A stretch of DNA of 23,414 bases from CAYTEO01 sp964436825 (GTDB lineage: Bacteria > Krumholzibacteriota > Krumholzibacteriia > LZORAL124-64-63). The stretch is taken from the NCBI GenBank assembly GCA_964436825.1, contig CAYTEO010000039.1:1-23414 (forward strand), read 5' to 3'. Position numbers and translations under genes: made by a program. Positions 23,015-23,414 of the stretch are shown here, piece after piece. Position 1 is the first letter of the stretch. Each line of letters starts with the position of its first letter. Under the pieces are notes generated by a model. That model searched no databases and was not told where the DNA came from. It saw only the letters and a list, made by a program, of their open reading frames with translations.

Positions 23015-23414
23015 TGTACCGTCCCCCCGGTTTCTGTACAACTAGGCAGCTTGTTCTGCCTGCCTCTCTCGCGCCTCCGCCGGTGTCAGCCAGTTCAGCG
23101 CCTCGTGCGGCCGCTGCGTGTTGTATTTCTCGATCCAGCGGCCGATCTCCCTTTCCGCTTCCGCCAGGTCACGGAAGTTGTGCAGCCATACGCACTCCTG
23201 CTTGAGGGTGCGGAACAACCGCTCGATCATCCCGTTCTGCTCCGGCGTGTACGGCGTGGTGAACTCCTGTCGCAGGCCATAGTCCCGGACCGTCGCCCGG
23301 TAGCTGCGTGACCGGAACACCAGCCCGTTGTCACTGCGCAGCACCAGGTCCTTCGGGGCTTGGGGCCCGGGGCCGAACCGCCGGATCAGGGCGTCCTCCA
23401 GGGCCGCCTCGGCC
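23015..23414 (-). mobile_element. 3' end of an IS3-family insertion sequence, cut by the window edge
   Basis: The transposase gene ends at 23042 and 27 bases later the sequence begins TGTACCGTCCCCCCGG, with the TG start and C/G-rich form common for IS3-family terminal repeats. The boundary at about 23015 is inferred, because the other end is outside the window and no target duplication can be compared. Confidence 0.65.
23042..23414 (-). CDS. IS3-family transposase (OrfB), C-terminal part
   Basis: The DDE integrase-type transposase cuts and joins IS ends. Only about 123 residues are present, since the frame stays open to the window edge. The second catalytic Asp (LRSDNG) and the Glu (NGMIER) are separated by 35 residues, the classic D-x35-E spacing. 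The tail with KYNTQRPHEALNWLTPAEA is a hallmark of IS3 OrfB. The first catalytic Asp and OrfA lie outside the window. No frameshift or stop is seen in the visible part, so it could be active. Confidence 0.92.
   Translation of the reverse strand, partial: AEAALEDALIRRFGPGPQAPKDLVLRSDNGLVFRSRSYRATVRDYGLRQEFTTPYTPEQNGMIERLFRTLKQECVWLHNFRDLAEAEREIGRWIEKYNTQRPHEALNWLTPAEARERQAEQAA

Noticed and set aside
1..23414. CRISPR array, tRNA or rRNA genes
   Set aside because: No regularly spaced repeats were seen, and no cloverleaf or rRNA core sequence was recognised on either strand by eye.

Overview
This is a 23.4-kb piece of a high-GC bacterial chromosome with dense operons, GTG starts and one probable CTG start, many stop/start overlaps, and GC-rich hairpins as the likely terminators. 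The lineage cannot be fixed from the sequence. Multiheme cytochromes, a Na+-pumping decarboxylase and an RND pump suit an anaerobic or facultative environmental Gram-negative. At least two promoters resemble the Bacteroidetes-type TTG...TAnnTTTG pattern, which hints at the wider FCB group but does not prove it. No rRNA, tRNA or CRISPR array was seen.

Region 1 (1-5740) is the most distinctive part. It looks like an electron conduit from the quinone pool to the cell surface. On the minus strand is a fusion of an 11-heme cytochrome c and a membrane cytochrome b (CbcL-like). Divergent from it, after a 398-bp regulatory gap, are a decaheme DmsE/MtrA-type cytochrome and an MtrB/PioB-type outer-membrane porin. 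The porin carries its own CxxCH motif. Its frame is broken by one in-frame TGA, after which 142 further codons stay open to a typical barrel end. A hairpin that fits the loose bacterial SECIS pattern lies just past this TGA, so nonsense mutation, sequencing error and recoding all remain possible.

Region 2 (5768-9999, minus) holds a small YgjV-like membrane protein with a possible acetyltransferase-like tail, then a complete Na+-translocating acyl-CoA decarboxylase set: carboxyltransferase, OadG-like anchor, biotin carrier and OadB-like pump, probably methylmalonyl-CoA decarboxylase.

Region 3 (10160-12305, minus) is a three-gene, 4-nt-overlapping operon: an exported M23 peptidase, a small membrane protein, and a BtuF-like metal/corrinoid-binding protein without a signal peptide.

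Region 4 (12365-18740, minus) is a TetR-led tripartite efflux operon (TetR, TolC-like channel, membrane-fusion protein, RND permease). A near-ideal palindromic operator lies just downstream of the predicted promoter, so autorepression is likely.

Region 5 (18925-23414) has a plus-strand NAD-dependent epimerase/dehydratase. It is followed by minus-strand genes for a TSUP permease, a Mut7-C RNase-like protein and an RlmL-type rRNA methyltransferase, and finally the 3' end of an IS3-family element that runs off the window.
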